Source of the DNA: Mycobacterium sp. ITM-2016-00316
GTDB lineage: Bacteria > Actinomycetota > Actinomycetes > Mycobacteriales > Mycobacteriaceae
DNA length: 64,000 nt
Reading direction: 5' to 3'
Assembly (NCBI RefSeq): GCF_002968335.2
Contig: NZ_CP134398.1
Coordinates: 1,736,001-1,800,000, forward strand
Under the pieces are notes generated by a model, which worked only from the letters and a program-made list of their open reading frames with translations, was not told where the DNA came from and made no database searches. Positions 45,792-54,492 of the stretch are shown here, piece after piece; positions within the stretch are counted from its first letter, which is position 1; each line of letters begins with the position of its first letter. The translations under genes were made by a program, and so were the position numbers.

Positions 45792-46492
45792 CGATTGGCC
45801 TTTCGTTTGCGGGCACGGTCCACCAGATCGGCGAACAGCGCTGCGTCGGTGGGGGATACGGCGTGCCGGTCCTCGGGATGCCACTGCACCGCGAGGATAT
45901 CGGCGCGGCGGTGCTCCACGGCCTCGATGACAGCGTCGGCCGATGTGGCGGTGACCACCAGGTCGCGTCCGAGCCGGTCCACCGCCTGGTGGTGGTAGGA
46001 GGACACCTGGATGCGGTCGGCGCCGACGATGGCGCGTAACTTCGAGCCGGGTTGCACGTCGACGGCGTGAATGCCGTTGTGGTGCATGATCTCCGGTAGA
46101 TGCTGGTACAGGGTGCCGCCGAGGGCGACGTTGAGCACCTGCAGCCCACGGCAGATCGCCAGCACCGGGATGCCGGTATCCAGCAGTGCCTTCATGACGC
46201 CGAGGTCGAAGTCGTCCTGGAAGGCGACGGTGTCGGTGGTCTGCGGGGCGGGCTCCGCGCCGTAGCGGCCGGGTTCCAGGTCGGCGCCGCCGGGCAGCAG
46301 CACCCCGTCGAAACCCTCCAGCCTGCCGGGTAGTTCGGCGAGCGGGTCGGCGGCCGGAGGGTGCAGGATCACCGGCTCGCCGCCGGCCGCCCACACCGAC
46401 TCGCAGATCGCCTCGGCGGCCAGGGTCGCCGAGAAACGCAGGATCGGTACCTGCGCGGCCCGGCGGCCGGTGACCGCGATCAGCGGACGCAC
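45788..46492 (-). CDS. Class I glutamine-amidotransferase-like gamma-glutamyl hydrolase (copy B)
   Basis: 234 aa, same family as its neighbour: LLPGGADLEPGRYG, nucleophile Cys in VLAICRGLQVLNVALGG, and His in ILAVQWHPEDRHA. GTG start (VRPLIAVTGRR) lies 2 nt after the solute-binding-like gene. Two distinct hydrolases in one operon suggest two gamma-glutamyl intermediates, or a heteromer. Divergence between A and B is large outside the motifs, so this is not a recent duplication. Confidence 0.85.
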   Translation of the reverse strand: MRPLIAVTGRRAAQVPILRFSATLAAEAICESVWAAGGEPVILHPPAADPLAELPGRLEGFDGVLLPGGADLEPGRYGAEPAPQTTDTVAFQDDFDLGVMKALLDTGIPVLAICRGLQVLNVALGGTLYQHLPEIMHHNGIHAVDVQPGSKLRAIVGADRIQVSSYHHQAVDRLGRDLVVTATSADAVIEAVEHRRADILAVQWHPEDRHAVSPTDAALFADLVDRARKRKANR

Positions 46493-46494
46493 GG

Positions 46495-47223
46495 TCAGAA
46501 CGGGTAGTCGAGGGTCGGCAGGTGCTGGGTCCACACCTGCTGCAGCCGCCCGGAGTCGATGAGCCGGCCGAGCGCGCCGTCGATCTCGGCCAACGTGTCG
46601 GGCCGGTCCTTGGCCACTGCGATGCCCCACCGGTTGGCGGTCTGCACCGTGAACGCCAGTTCGTAGTCGGGGTGGGTGGCGCCCAGCGGCACAAACACCA
46701 CATCGTCATCGACGACGGCGTCGACGTCCTTGGCCAGCAGCGCGGCCAGCATATCGGCGTACACGTCGTCGCTGCCCGCCCCGAACGCGACCGGCTCGGC
46801 GCCGGTGAAGGTCTGGGCCAGCGCCATATTGGTGCTGTTCTCGATGGCGGCGACCTTGCGGCCCACCAGATCGGCCGCGGAGTGGATATCGTCACCGCGC
46901 CGGATCAGCACGCCCTCATGGAAGATCGCGTACGGGCGGGTGAAGTCGACCTGGGCCCGGCGTTCGGCGGTGATGCCCTGCCCGCACAGCACGGCGTCGG
47001 CGTCCCCGCGCTGCACCGCGGGAATCATGTCCACCCACGGCACCCGCACCCATTCGATCTCGCGGCCCAGTTCGGCCCCGAGCGCCGCGGCGACGCCGGG
47101 CTCATAGCCGTCGCGGCCGTTTTCCGGGGTCCAGAGCGTGAACAGCGGTGGGGCCTCGGCGTCCAGGCAGGCCAGTCTCAGGGCCGGGGCGAGCGAAGCG
47201 ACGGGAGAAGCTTCAGTGGTCAC
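46495..47223 (-). CDS. Family 3 solute-binding-like protein without signal peptide
   Basis: 242 aa with the periplasmic amino-acid-binding fold: WTPENGRDGYEPGVAAALGA, RVPWVDMIPAVQRGDADAVL, ITAERRAQVDFTRPYAIFHE and VGRKVAAIENSTNMALAQTF. The N terminus (MTTEASPVASLAPALRLACLD) has no hydrophobic core or lipobox, so it looks cytoplasmic, and no ABC permease or ATPase is nearby. It may be a ligand sensor, a carrier for the gamma-glutamyl intermediate, or an enzyme of the cyclohexadienyl-dehydratase kind. GTG overlaps the ligase stop. Confidence 0.82.
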   Translation of the reverse strand: MTTEASPVASLAPALRLACLDAEAPPLFTLWTPENGRDGYEPGVAAALGAELGREIEWVRVPWVDMIPAVQRGDADAVLCGQGITAERRAQVDFTRPYAIFHEGVLIRRGDDIHSAADLVGRKVAAIENSTNMALAQTFTGAEPVAFGAGSDDVYADMLAALLAKDVDAVVDDDVVFVPLGATHPDYELAFTVQTANRWGIAVAKDRPDTLAEIDGALGRLIDSGRLQQVWTQHLPTLDYPF

Positions 47224-48605
47224 GGGGCATCGTTCCAGTACATTTCACGCTCCCAGTCGGTGACATATCCACAGAATCGCGCCCACTCATCGGTGTGGAA
47301 GTCGACGAGCAGTGCGGAGAGTTTCGGGCCGAACGCCTCGGTGATCACGGTGTCCTTCCCGAAGGCCGTGATGGCGTCACCGAGGGTCAGCGGCAGTGCG
47401 GGGAAGCGCTCGTCCTGTGGGGTGTCATAGGAGGACCCCTGGCACGGCGTACCAGGGTCGGTGGCATTCTTCATGCCGTCCTCGCAGGCCGCCAGCAGGA
47501 TCGTGTGGGAAAGATACGGGTTGACCGCGGCGTCGGGCAGCTTGTATTCCAGGCGCCCGTTGGCAGAGAGCCGCACCGTGCAGGTCTTGTTGTCCAGGCC
47601 CCAGTTGATCTTCGAGGGGGCGAATTGCCCGGCGTCCCAATAGCGTTTGTAGGAGTTCACCGTGGAGCCGTTGACCAGCATGGCGCCCGCCGAATGGGCC
47701 AGCAGCCCGCCCAGGGCGTGCTTGCCGATCTCGGAGAGGTGCAGTTCGGTGACGCCAGGGTCGACGAGCACGTTGACGTCGTCGCGCCACAGGCTGAAGT
47801 TGTGGTGGCAGCCGTTGCCCATCATGCCGGTAGCCGGTTTGGGCATGAAGCTGGCCTGGATGCCGAGTTCGCGGGCGACCTGCTTGCAGATCTGCCGGTA
47901 GGTCGTCAGCCGGTCGGCGGTCAGGTTGGCGTGGTCGTACATGAAGTTCAGTTCGACCTGGAACTCGTCCTCGTAATCGCCCTCGATCATGTCCAGGCCC
48001 AGCGCCTGGGCGTATTCGACGACCTTTTTGACGATCGGGCGGTTCCGTTCCAGATGCTCGATGTGGTAGGCCGGGCTGGATCCGGGCCGGAACTGTGCTT
48101 CCAGACCCTCACCCTGCCAGGTCATTTCGGGTTCGCAGCCGGTGCGCAGTTCCAGGCCGGTGCGGTCGGTGAACCCGGCGTGCGCGCGTTGCAGCAGGGC
48201 CCGGGAATCGCAGGCCAGTTCGATCCCGGCGTCGACGGTCAGGTGGTCGGGCTCGTAGAGGCGGCAGAACACCCGGGCGAAGCTGGTGTCCCAGGGCAGC
48301 ACGGCGAAGGTGTCCAGATCGGGGATCGCGGTGTACTCGGGGGCGTTGACCCCGCCGGCCAGCAGCACACCTTCGCGGGTGCCCTGCAGGTTGGCGATCG
48401 CGGTCTGGTGCTGCTGCACCCCTTTGACGGCCAGGCGCTCAAAATGCCGCGCGGGGGCCACCTTTCCGACCACCCGACCGGTGATGGTGATCGCCTGGAA
48501 GTAGACGAACTGCACGCCGCGCTCGGAGATGGTTTCCAGGACGTGAGCCAGGTGTGCGCTGGTGGCGTTGGTCTGCCGGTGCGCGTCGAGCGGGGTGGTG
48601 GTCAT
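47220..48605 (-). CDS. Glutamine-synthetase-like gamma-glutamyl ligase
   Basis: 461 aa. The active-site block RTGCEPEMTW (E-x-E), EGDYEDEFQVELNFMYDHAN, and PKPATGMMGNGCHHNFSLW (His for ATP/substrate) mark the glutamine-synthetase catalytic domain; RLEYKLPDAAVNPYLSHTIL corresponds to the Arg/Glu loop. The Tyr adenylylation segment of GlnA1 is not seen. The family joins glutamate to amines such as polyamines, ethanolamine or aniline instead of ammonia. Placed between a P450 and two gamma-glutamyl hydrolases, it most likely tags an amine substrate. Confidence 0.9.
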   Translation of the reverse strand: MTTTPLDAHRQTNATSAHLAHVLETISERGVQFVYFQAITITGRVVGKVAPARHFERLAVKGVQQHQTAIANLQGTREGVLLAGGVNAPEYTAIPDLDTFAVLPWDTSFARVFCRLYEPDHLTVDAGIELACDSRALLQRAHAGFTDRTGLELRTGCEPEMTWQGEGLEAQFRPGSSPAYHIEHLERNRPIVKKVVEYAQALGLDMIEGDYEDEFQVELNFMYDHANLTADRLTTYRQICKQVARELGIQASFMPKPATGMMGNGCHHNFSLWRDDVNVLVDPGVTELHLSEIGKHALGGLLAHSAGAMLVNGSTVNSYKRYWDAGQFAPSKINWGLDNKTCTVRLSANGRLEYKLPDAAVNPYLSHTILLAACEDGMKNATDPGTPCQGSSYDTPQDERFPALPLTLGDAITAFGKDTVITEAFGPKLSALLVDFHTDEWARFCGYVTDWEREMYWNDAP

Positions 48606-48618
48606 CGGATCTCCTGGG

Positions 48619-49821
48619 TCAGGGGGCTGGGGTGAAGCCGATGGGAAGGGTGATGGGCCCGGTGTTGCCGGAGTCGGGAAGCCAGGTGGCGCCGGGCAGT
48701 TCGTGCGGGTCGACCATCCGTCGGGCCAGCAGCGGCAGCGCCTCGCTCATATCGGCGCGCGCGACGAAGTGGCCCAGGCAGTAGTGCAGGCCGCCGCCGA
48801 ACCCGAAGTGCGGCTTGCGTTCCGCGGTGATGTCCAGGCCGGGTGTGTAGACGCGTGGGTCGGTCCCGGCGGCTTCGGCGTAGAGGTGCACGGTGGTGCC
48901 GGCCTTGAGTTCCACACCCTCGTATTCGAAGTCCTCGACGACCTCGCGGGTCACCCAGCGGGTGGTGGGGTTCAGCCGCATGATCTCTTCGACGGCCTTG
49001 CCGCCCAGGTCGGGGCGTTGGCCGAGCAGCCGCCACTGGTCGGGACTGGCGAGGAAGGTCTGCATGGCCAGGCCGAGCTGGTTTCGGGTGGTGTCGAAGG
49101 CGGCGAAGATGAGCATGGTCAGGCCGTCGCGCAGTTCGTCGTCGGAGAGCCGGCCGTCCTCGGGGTCGGCGGCGTTGACGAAGGCGGTGACGAAGTCTTC
49201 GCGCGGATGCGCGCGGCGGTCGGCGATCTGGGCGTCGCAGTAGTCATAGAGGCGGGCCAGGGCGGCCTCTATCTCGGGCAGGTCGTCCTTGAGGGTGACC
49301 GCCATGGCCAGCCCGATGGTGGTGGCCTCCTTGGCGAGGATGCGCCAGTCCTGTTCGGGGGTGCCGAGCATGATGGCGGTGACCCGCGCGGAGTACGGCT
49401 CGGCGAACTCGGTCATGAACTCGCAGCGGTCGGGTGCGGCGAAGGCGTCGACGAGTTCGCCTGCCAGCGCCTGGAATCGGGGGACCTGCCCGGCGATGAG
49501 TTGCTGGGTGAAGGCCGGGGTCATCAGGCGGCGCAGGCGGCGGTGTTCCTCGCCCTCCTTGTTGAGCAGCCAGCTGGCCCACCACCGGGCGAAGGGGCCT
49601 TCGGTGACGCCGTTGTGCGCGGGCCAGGCGATGCTGCCCTGGCGGAGTTGGCGGCTCTTGAGCAGTTTGTTCATCTCGGCGTAGCGCAGTACGGCGATGC
49701 CGTACGGGGTGGTGGCGTACCAGCTGCGTTCGCGGGCGTCGTGCACCTCGGCGGAGGTCAGCGAGAATTCCGGGTCACTCACGTCGAAGTGCGGAACCTC
49801 ATCGAGGGGGACGGGCGACAT
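48619..49821 (-). CDS. Cytochrome P450
   Basis: 400 aa soluble bacterial P450. The haem-binding loop is FGFGGGLHYCLGHFVAR with the Cys ligand; EEIMR is the ExxR helix; the I-helix reads FAAFDTTRNQLG, where the usual AG-x-D/E-T has Ala in place of Gly. No ferredoxin gene is in the operon, so electrons probably come from a distant ferredoxin plus FprA-type reductase. It lies 13 nt before the ligase gene. Likely role: oxidative N-dealkylation or hydroxylation of a (gamma-glutamylated) amine (inference). Confidence 0.93.
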   Translation of the reverse strand: MSPVPLDEVPHFDVSDPEFSLTSAEVHDARERSWYATTPYGIAVLRYAEMNKLLKSRQLRQGSIAWPAHNGVTEGPFARWWASWLLNKEGEEHRRLRRLMTPAFTQQLIAGQVPRFQALAGELVDAFAAPDRCEFMTEFAEPYSARVTAIMLGTPEQDWRILAKEATTIGLAMAVTLKDDLPEIEAALARLYDYCDAQIADRRAHPREDFVTAFVNAADPEDGRLSDDELRDGLTMLIFAAFDTTRNQLGLAMQTFLASPDQWRLLGQRPDLGGKAVEEIMRLNPTTRWVTREVVEDFEYEGVELKAGTTVHLYAEAAGTDPRVYTPGLDITAERKPHFGFGGGLHYCLGHFVARADMSEALPLLARRMVDPHELPGATWLPDSGNTGPITLPIGFTPAP

Positions 49822-49920
49822 CGGGGCTACCTCCAGGGTGCGTGACCGGATGCCTTTAAAGACTCTAGAAAGAGAGGATTAATGTCAAGGGCTGCGAGTT
49901 AAGTCTGGGTAACCGCTCGT

Positions 49921-50613
49921 TCAACTCTTTGCGACCGCAACGGACCAGCCGTTGCCGAGGGGGAGTTCGGCCACCTCGTGGAACGTGTCGTCGTCGGTGG
50001 GCACGGCGCCGAGCCGGGAGCCGACCAGCCAGCGCGGGGTGTTCGCGGCAATGACACGGCGTTCGGTGTTGACCACGACGGCGTCCTCGTCGGTGTGGCG
50101 CAGCACCTCGATGAGCCGGCGTTCGACATCGCCGACGACCAGGTCCGCGCCGGCCACGCCGAGGAAGGTGCCGTCGGCGATGACCGGGATGGTCGCGGTG
50201 ATGGTGTACATGTCCGAGCCGCTGTAGTCGACATACGGGCCGTAGGCGACGCGCTGCTGGCCGCGCTGGGCCAGCTGGTACCAGTCCATCTGCAGGTAGT
50301 CGTAGACGTCGATGCTGGTCGGATCGAAGTTCAGCCGCAGCCGGGCGACCCGCTCGTTGTGCCGCTGCCACCACGCCATATAGCGTTCGCGGCCCTCGAC
50401 CACCGAGGGCGCGGCGACGAAGCCCATGCCCCAGATGCCGTGTTCCTCGGTGAGCAGTTCGGCCAGCAGGCGCTGCAACCCGGAGAAGTGCGTCTCGGTG
50501 AGCGCCGCGCGCGGTGGGCGGCTGCGCAGCACCTCCTCGGCGACGGCATCGAGCAATCGGTAGAACGGCTCGACGGCGTGCGAAGCCTCGGCGGCGAGCT
50601 CCTGTGCGGTCAT
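49921..50613 (-). CDS. Soluble Cache-domain ligand-binding protein
   Basis: 230 aa with a Cache-like sensor domain: WGMGFVAAPSVVEGRERYMA, YVDYSGSDMYTITATIPVI and GTFLGVAGADLVVGDVERRL (the DxxxY...GVAGxD pattern of amine/amino-acid sensors). There is no signal peptide, membrane helix or output domain, so it must act in the cytoplasm. Its ATG overlaps the GntR stop, so it may be a co-sensor or ligand carrier for that regulator. Next gene, the P450, begins about 100 nt later. Confidence 0.8.
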   Translation of the reverse strand: MTAQELAAEASHAVEPFYRLLDAVAEEVLRSRPPRAALTETHFSGLQRLLAELLTEEHGIWGMGFVAAPSVVEGRERYMAWWQRHNERVARLRLNFDPTSIDVYDYLQMDWYQLAQRGQQRVAYGPYVDYSGSDMYTITATIPVIADGTFLGVAGADLVVGDVERRLIEVLRHTDEDAVVVNTERRVIAANTPRWLVGSRLGAVPTDDDTFHEVAELPLGNGWSVAVAKS

Positions 50614-51344
50614 GACCCGGCTGCCAGATTCATGTTCACCGTGGTCAATCGGGGCAGCTGACTCATCGCGTGGTCTTCGGCGAGCCGGCGCGCCTCGGCG
50701 GCGTTCTCGGCGGCGACCGCCGCGGCGATGGCGTGCTGGGTGTCGACGTAGGCGGCGACGTCGATGTCCGGGCCGATGGGTAGCCAGATGAGTCCGGCGA
50801 GTTCGGCCTGCAGGTTCGCTTCGCGGCGGGCCAGCCGCGCGGATTGGGAGGCGACGGCGATCTGGATGTGGAAGCGGCTGTCGGCGCGGATCCGGTCGCC
50901 CAGGGTGGCGGCCGCGCCGAGTTGGTCGGTGAGCGCGAACAGCCGTCGGACCGCGTACGGGGCGGCGCGTTGGGCGGCGAGCTTCGCGGCCTGACCGGCG
51001 ATGGCGGTGTGTTCGTCGAACAAGTCGCGCAGGTCCGAGGCGCTCATCGCGGCCAGGCGTTCGGTGAGCTGCTCGACGGGCGGGCCCTCGGGGCGGCGGA
51101 CGAAGGAGCCGCCGCTGCGACCGCGCCGGGTCTCGACGAGGTGCTGTTCGCGAAGGGTGGCCAGGGCTTCGCGGACGGTCATCGGGGCGACGCCGAACTG
51201 GGCGGCCAGGTCCACCTCGACCGGGAGGCGTTCACCGTCGTCGAGCAGGCCGAGGTGGATGGCCTCGGTGATGCGCAGGACGATTTCGTCGGCCCGGCCG
51301 ACGGGGGCGTCGGGGGCGACCAGGGGAGACAGTGAGGACACCAC
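50610..51344 (-). CDS. GntR/FadR-family transcriptional regulator
   Basis: 244 aa. The winged helix is in DEIVLRITEAIHLGLLDDGE, LPVEVDLAAQFGVAPMTVRE and ALATLREQHLVETRRGRSGG. The C-terminal FCD-like helical domain (SDLRDLFDEHTAIAGQAAKL, DSRFHIQIAVASQSARL) has His and Asp residues of a metal/acid-binding pocket. GTG start. Head of the seven-gene operon and divergent from the permease; the 135-bp space between, with AT-rich DNA at 51420-51446, should hold its operator. Confidence 0.88.
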   Translation of the reverse strand: MVSSLSPLVAPDAPVGRADEIVLRITEAIHLGLLDDGERLPVEVDLAAQFGVAPMTVREALATLREQHLVETRRGRSGGSFVRRPEGPPVEQLTERLAAMSASDLRDLFDEHTAIAGQAAKLAAQRAAPYAVRRLFALTDQLGAAATLGDRIRADSRFHIQIAVASQSARLARREANLQAELAGLIWLPIGPDIDVAAYVDTQHAIAAAVAAENAAEARRLAEDHAMSQLPRLTTVNMNLAAGS

Positions 51345-51479
51345 TGTTGCCTCCCTCCCCGTTGGCCTGACGTCGCAATGTACCGGATCAGTGACGAATT
51401 CTGCCGTTTCGGGGACGACTTAAACAATAGGACTGTAGTTTTTCGCTCATTCGGTTTCCCGCCCGAAGGAGAGCAGCTC

Positions 51480-52982
51480 ATGACCACTGCCACGCCACCG
51501 ACTTCCCGCCCCGATGACGCTTCTCATCCCGATGACGACGCCGCGCACCTGCACGCGCTGGGCTTCAAATCGGAGTTCAAGCGGGATATGAGCCCATGGG
51601 CGAACTTCAGCCTGGGGTTCACCTACCTGTCGCCGGTCGTCGGCGTCTACACGTTGTTTGCGTTCGCGCTGGCCACCGGTGGGCCGCCGATGATCTGGAG
51701 CTTCCTGATCGTCGGTGTGGGCCAGCTGCTGGTGGCGCTGGTGTTCAGCGAGATCGTCGCGCAGTTCCCGGTCGCCGGCGGGGTGTATCCGTGGGCGCGA
51801 CGGTTGTGGGGGCGGCGGTATGCGTGGATGACCGGGTGGGTGTATCTGGTGGCGCTGCTGGTCACCATCGCCTCGGTCACCTACGGTGGCGGGCCGTTCG
51901 TTGCCGCTGTCCTCGGTATCGAGGCCACCACCGACAACATCATTCTGTTCGCGCTGGTGCTGATCGCGGCGGCGACCGCCATCAACTTCCTGGGCACGAA
52001 AGTTCTTGCCAAGGCGGCGATCATCGGCTTCGTCGCGGAGATCATCGGCGCGCTGGTGGTGGGTGGCTGGCTGCTGATCGCGCACCGCGAGCACAACCTG
52101 GGGGTGCTGTTCGACAGCTTCGGCACCGGCGGTGACGGCAACTACATGTTCGCGTTCGCGGCGGCGGCGTTGATCGGCATCTACCAGTACTACGGCTTCG
52201 AGGCGTGCGGTGACGTCGCCGAGGAGGTGCAAGACCCGGGCCGGCTGATCCCCAAGGCGATGCGCCGCACCATCTACATCGGTGGTGCGGCAGCCACTTT
52301 CGTGTGCCTGGCGCTGATCCTTGCGGTGGCCGACATCCCCGCGGTGATCGCCGGCGAGGACACCGACCCGGTGAGCACCGTGTTGAACGAGGCGTTCGGA
52401 CCGTTTGGGTCGAAGGTGATCCTGGTGGTCGTGCTGATCTCGTTCCTGTCGTGCGCGATGAGCCTGCAGGCCGCGGCGAGCCGGCTGGCGTACTCGTACG
52501 GTCGGGACGGGATGATCATGGGATCGTCTCTGCTTTCGAAGTTTTCGGCTACCCGGCATGTGCCGCCCTACGCCTTGGTGATCGCGGCCGTGGTGCCGGC
52601 GGTGATCGTGATCGGGTCGCGGTTCTCCACCGATGCGATCACCAAGATCATCAGCTTTGCGGCGTTGGGCATTTACATCGCGTTCCAGATGGTGGTGCTG
52701 GCGGCGTTGCGAGCCCGGCTGAAGGGTTGGGTGCCGTCCGGGAAGTACTCGCTGGGGCGGTGGGGGCTGCCGGTGAACATCGCCGCGCTGGTGTACGGCG
52801 TGATCGCGATGGTCAACATGGCGTGGCCGCGCACCCCGGATGCCGCGTGGTATGACAACTGGATCGTGGCGCTGTCGGCGGTCGTGGTGATCGGAATCGG
52901 GTTGGTGTACATGGTGGTTCACCCGGTGGCTGGTCGGAGTACTGCGCCGTACAGCGATGCGATTCCTTCGGGCCGGCGCTGA
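51480..52982 (+). CDS. APC-superfamily amino acid/amine permease
   Basis: 500 aa with about twelve membrane helices. FSLGFTYLSPVVGVYTLFAF and GGPPMIWSFLIVGVGQLLVA form the first helices with the broken-helix glycines; FGFEACGDVAEEVQDPGRLI-like text (YYGFEACGDVAEEVQDPGRL) is the conserved Glu-containing loop. It fits the GABA/amine permease branch. GAAGGAG ribosome site. Divergent from the GntR operon, so it probably imports the amine processed there. Confidence 0.92.
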   Translation: MTTATPPTSRPDDASHPDDDAAHLHALGFKSEFKRDMSPWANFSLGFTYLSPVVGVYTLFAFALATGGPPMIWSFLIVGVGQLLVALVFSEIVAQFPVAGGVYPWARRLWGRRYAWMTGWVYLVALLVTIASVTYGGGPFVAAVLGIEATTDNIILFALVLIAAATAINFLGTKVLAKAAIIGFVAEIIGALVVGGWLLIAHREHNLGVLFDSFGTGGDGNYMFAFAAAALIGIYQYYGFEACGDVAEEVQDPGRLIPKAMRRTIYIGGAAATFVCLALILAVADIPAVIAGEDTDPVSTVLNEAFGPFGSKVILVVVLISFLSCAMSLQAAASRLAYSYGRDGMIMGSSLLSKFSATRHVPPYALVIAAVVPAVIVIGSRFSTDAITKIISFAALGIYIAFQMVVLAALRARLKGWVPSGKYSLGRWGLPVNIAALVYGVIAMVNMAWPRTPDAAWYDNWIVALSAVVVIGIGLVYMVVHPVAGRSTAPYSDAIPSGRR

Positions 52983-53122
52983 TTCCGGTCGCCGCCGCCG
53001 CGCGCCGGAAATTTTGGGCTCTGAGTTGCCCACCTCTGAGCGACAATGACTATTTCCGCTTGGCTCTGCGGTGATGGCGCAGAAGTGCGAGTGAGTCGCG
53101 CCCTGAGTGCAGGATGTATGGC

Positions 53123-53572
53123 ATGGCAGTCACTTGGCGGGGCGTAGGGCTTCTTGGTGTTGTTTCGGTGCTCGCGGGTTGTGCGACCGACGACCCGGTT
53201 GCCCCACCGGCGACGTCTTCGGCAGTCGCCGAACCGACCGAGACGCAGTCTCCCTTCCAGACGCGTGACGGCGTCGCGTGGTTGACTGCGGCCTGCGGCA
53301 GCCCGTCTGTCGGGGATGCGTCGCCGAACTCCTGGCTTCCCGGTGCCGACCCGGTGGCGCTGTGCATTACTCCGCCAGGGCGAGATGGCGTTCTGGTCGG
53401 TGTGTACGAAAATCCCGCGGCGGCAGCCAGTGACCTGGGCACCATCGGCGTCGAGCATGGCTATGCCACCCGCACCGACGACCGAGGAAGAACGTGGGTG
53501 TTCGTCGCCGTTGAAAGCCGCGAATCTGCGCCGCTCGCGTCTCTAGAGCGGTTCGGCTTCGAGCTCTCCTAG
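53123..53572 (+). CDS. Small lipoprotein, unknown function
   Basis: 149 aa. The signal peptide ends with the lipobox VLAGC (MAVTWRGVGLLGVVSVLAGC), so the mature protein is attached to the outer face of the membrane. The mature part is Ser/Pro/Thr-rich at first, then a small domain with Cys in TAACGSPS and CITPPGRDG that could pair. An ATG three codons upstream is an alternative start. No family recognised. Confidence 0.7.
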   Translation: MAVTWRGVGLLGVVSVLAGCATDDPVAPPATSSAVAEPTETQSPFQTRDGVAWLTAACGSPSVGDASPNSWLPGADPVALCITPPGRDGVLVGVYENPAAAASDLGTIGVEHGYATRTDDRGRTWVFVAVESRESAPLASLERFGFELS

Positions 53573-53640
53573 GGCTCTGCCATGGTCTTGTCGGTACCGG
53601 ATGCGACGATGTCCGGCTACTTCAAGCCAAGGAGATTGAG

Positions 53641-53958
53641 ATGAAAAGTGTTGCGATGGCCGCGGCATTGGTCGGTGTTGCGATCGCGATGAGCCCGCCT
53701 GCGTCGGCGGAGCCGTCCTGGACTATGCCGAACCTGATTGGCATGGACCTGCAGGGTGCGCAGGACGCGATCCAGTCGGTGAGCGGCGGGCAGGTTTGGT
53801 TCAGCAGTTCGACCGACCTCACCGGTCAGGATCGTGCGCAGATGAGCGACCGCAACTGGCAGGTATGCAGCTCGACGCCGGCGCCGGGTGGCACGTTCAC
53901 CGTGAGCACCAAGATCGACTTCGGTGTGGTGCGGATCGATTCCGAGGAGTGCCCGTAG
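53641..53958 (+). CDS. Small secreted PASTA-like protein
   Basis: 105 aa. A signal peptide (MKSVAMAAALVGVAIAMSPP, ASA cleavage) is followed by MPNLIGMDLQGAQDAIQSV, which is the start of a PASTA-type fold, and CSSTPAPGGTFTVSTKIDFG, matching the Pro-Gly turn before the last strand. Two Cys in the mature part may form a disulfide. Excellent AAGGAG ribosome site. Similar short exported proteins are common in mycobacteria; peptidoglycan binding is possible but unproven. Confidence 0.75.
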   Translation: MKSVAMAAALVGVAIAMSPPASAEPSWTMPNLIGMDLQGAQDAIQSVSGGQVWFSSSTDLTGQDRAQMSDRNWQVCSSTPAPGGTFTVSTKIDFGVVRIDSEECP

Positions 53959-54003
53959 CCCGCAGTCGTACCTTGACGCGCGGGCCCTGCGGTGCGCGCT
54001 GTG

Positions 54004-54486
54004 TCAGCCAAGACCTGCTTCAAGCATCTGCTCGACCTCTTCGATGGACAAGGTCATCCAGTGGCTCGCGATCGTCGCCCTCGATAATGGCAGGATTGCG
54101 ACTCCGGTAGCGGCATGCAGTTCCACCACATACTCCCGATCGGTGGGCTCGACTCTTACGCCGGGCGCCATTCCAAGTGAGTTGAGGCGCACGCCGAGAT
54201 GCTCAGCGCGGAGGACACTGCGCGCCACCGAACCCCACGTCCAAATCAAGTACTTTTCCGCCAGTTCAAAGGTAGAGAATCTCGCCGTATCGTCGTAGCG
54301 TTTGCCGCGATCGTCAACCTCGTCGATTACCCACCAGGTGCCTTCTCGCCTAAGGAAGAATGATTCATCCGCGGACTTGAATCGGATGAGGCAATCTTCG
54401 TCGGCCTCGGATACAGATACGTCGGTCATACCTGACAGCCGTGTCCATTTGATCCACTGCTCCGTTAGCCGTGTGAAGTTCGACAT
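54004..54486 (-). CDS. Imm61-like immunity protein (copy 1)
   Basis: 160 aa. Pattern: WIKWTRLSGMTDVSVSEAD, WWVIDEVDDRGKRYDDTARF, STFELAEKYLIWTWGSVARS and a C-terminal part ending EVEQMLEAGLG. The same pattern recurs in the next gene (WFVDTVDDRGQLRENVARFS, TFELAEVFLVWHWASTARNV), so the two are paralogues. I assign them, from memory of the family, to Imm61-type immunity proteins of actinobacterial polymorphic toxins. Six nt separate the two genes. No cognate toxin is adjacent. Confidence 0.6.
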   Translation of the reverse strand: MSNFTRLTEQWIKWTRLSGMTDVSVSEADEDCLIRFKSADESFFLRREGTWWVIDEVDDRGKRYDDTARFSTFELAEKYLIWTWGSVARSVLRAEHLGVRLNSLGMAPGVRVEPTDREYVVELHAATGVAILPLSRATIASHWMTLSIEEVEQMLEAGLG

Positions 54487-54492
54487 CGGCCT

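Noticed and set aside
44982..46492. Recent tandem duplication of the two amidotransferase genes
   Set aside because: Outside the catalytic Cys and His motifs the two proteins differ widely, so they are old paralogues or separate acquisitions.
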